Origin: Betaproteobacteria bacterium UBA6904
GTDB taxonomy: Bacteria > Pseudomonadota > Gammaproteobacteria > Burkholderiales > SG8-39
Assembly: GCA_002451175.1 (NCBI GenBank)
Contig: DKBI01000201.1
Location: 8,831 to 15,995 of the forward strand
Direction: 5' to 3'
Length of the DNA: 7,165 bases
Program-made: the position numbers and the translations under genes
Shown here: positions 6,659 through 7,165 of the stretch, piece after piece
Position numbering within the stretch: position 1 is the first letter of the stretch
Layout of the letters: every line of letters starts with the position of its first letter
The notes under the pieces: model-generated
Told to the model about the DNA's origin: nothing
The model's database searches: none
Seen by the model: the letters and a program-made list of their open reading frames with translations, nothing else

Positions 6659-7165
6659 GCGCGCCGGCCTCTCGCCGATTGGCGGCGCCTGCGCACCGCG
6701 TCGGCCAGCGTGTCCAGCACCGCAATCGAGTCCTCCCACCCCAGGCACGCGTCCGTGATGCTCTGCCCGAAGCGCAGCGGCTTGCCCGGCTGCAGATCCT
6801 GGCGGCCTTCCACGAGGTGCGACTCGACCATCACGCCGACGATCTGGCGCGCGCCGGCGCCGATCTGCCCGGCGACGTCGCGCGCGACCTCGACCTGCCG
6901 GCGGTGCTGCTTCTCGGCATTGGCATGCGACAGGTCGATCATCAGCCGCTGCGGCAGCTTCGCGCGCCCCAGTTCCTCGCACGCCGCCTGGACGCTGGCG
7001 GCGTCGAAATTCGGTTGCCGCCCGCCCCGCAGGATGATGTGGCAATCCTCGTTGCCGCGCGTCTCGACGATCGACACCTGGCCGCTCTTGTGCACGGAGA
7101 GGAAATGATGCCGCTGGCGTGCGGCGAGAATGGCCTCCACCGCGATGCGCACGTTGCCGTCGGTG
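6655..7165 (-). CDS. 3-Deoxy-7-phosphoheptulonate (DAHP) synthase, C-terminal half (5' end cut)
   Basis: The last 169 residues of a type I AroF/G/H-like DAHP synthase are present; the start lies beyond the right edge. The enzyme condenses phosphoenolpyruvate and erythrose 4-phosphate, the first step of the shikimate pathway, in the cytoplasm. Visible family blocks in order are TDGNVRIA, RHHFLSVHK, GNEDCHIILRGG, MIDLSHAN, GVMVESHLVEG and SITDACLGWED. The metal ligands known in E. coli AroG as His268, Glu302 and Asp326 are present in the last three blocks; the fourth, Cys61, is outside the window. The protein ends in a short basic tail (RRRRQSARGRRA). The regulatory N-terminus is missing, so I cannot say whether it is the Phe-, Tyr- or Trp-sensitive type and give no symbol. 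Its stop overlaps the start of the glycosyltransferase by 4 nt (GTGA), placing it at the head of that operon or inside it. Confidence 0.95.
   Translation of the reverse strand, partial: TDGNVRIAVEAILAARQRHHFLSVHKSGQVSIVETRGNEDCHIILRGGRQPNFDAASVQAACEELGRAKLPQRLMIDLSHANAEKQHRRQVEVARDVAGQIGAGARQIVGVMVESHLVEGRQDLQPGKPLRFGQSITDACLGWEDSIAVLDTLADAVRRRRQSARGRRA
6668..6673 (-). promoter_or_regulatory. Ribosome binding site deciding the glycosyltransferase start
   Basis: GAGAGG on the minus strand lies 9 nt before the GTG at 6658, inside the end of the DAHP synthase gene. It supports the GTG that overlaps the upstream stop codon, rather than the long upstream extension of the frame or the GTG at 6649. 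Confidence 0.5.

Noticed and set aside
6659..7045. An N-terminal extension of the glycosyltransferase frame
   Set aside because: It overlaps the DAHP synthase, which is coding in another frame, and reads as Arg/Ala/Gly-rich noise before the true first membrane segment.
5447..7108. A 553-codon open frame on the plus strand
   Set aside because: It is antisense to the glycosyltransferase and DAHP synthase genes, with a low-complexity Arg/Glu/Gln-rich product and no recognisable motif.

Overview
The window is very GC-rich and carries six protein genes, all reading leftward on the minus strand. Both edges cut a gene. Long open frames on the plus strand are GC-driven antisense shadows. A type I aromatic (AroF/G/H-like) DAHP synthase, a TVP38/disulfide-reductase fusion and an ArsS-type radical SAM protein, together with the base composition, suggest a proteobacterium, probably a betaproteobacterium. 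That placement is an inference; there is no rRNA or other marker here.

In transcription order (right to left), the first group is tightly packed. It holds the C-terminal half of a DAHP synthase (7165-6655), a GT39/ArnT-like membrane glycosyltransferase (6658-5165), and a UbiA-superfamily polyprenyl-phosphate phosphoribosyltransferase (5168-4296). The genes overlap by 4 nt each (GTGA, then ATGA), so translation is probably coupled. The UbiA enzyme is expected to make a polyprenyl-phosphate-linked ribose phosphate. The GT-C enzyme beside it belongs to a fold class that uses polyprenyl-phosphate sugars as donors, so the two may act in sequence on an envelope glycan.

A 207-nt non-coding gap (4089-4295) follows. 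It contains a small GC hairpin with a TTCG loop that can pair in more than one way. It could hold the end of the first group and the control region of the second, though I see no strong promoter.

The second group is arsS (4088-3123), a calcineurin-fold metallophosphoesterase-like gene overlapping it by 8 nt (3130-2174), and, 45 nt further on, a long fusion of a TVP38/DedA-like membrane domain to a mercuric-reductase/lipoamide-dehydrogenase-like flavoprotein (2128 to the left edge). ArsS makes the arsenic-carbon bond to the 5'-deoxyadenosyl group in arsenosugar synthesis, so this group may handle organoarsenicals. No arsM, arsR or arsenic transporter is visible.

The most unusual point is the phosphoesterase. 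By eye it keeps all four ligands of metal site 2 but has lost all the ligands unique to metal site 1, as well as the catalytic His of the GNH motif. It is probably a diverged enzyme or a binding protein tied to ArsS.
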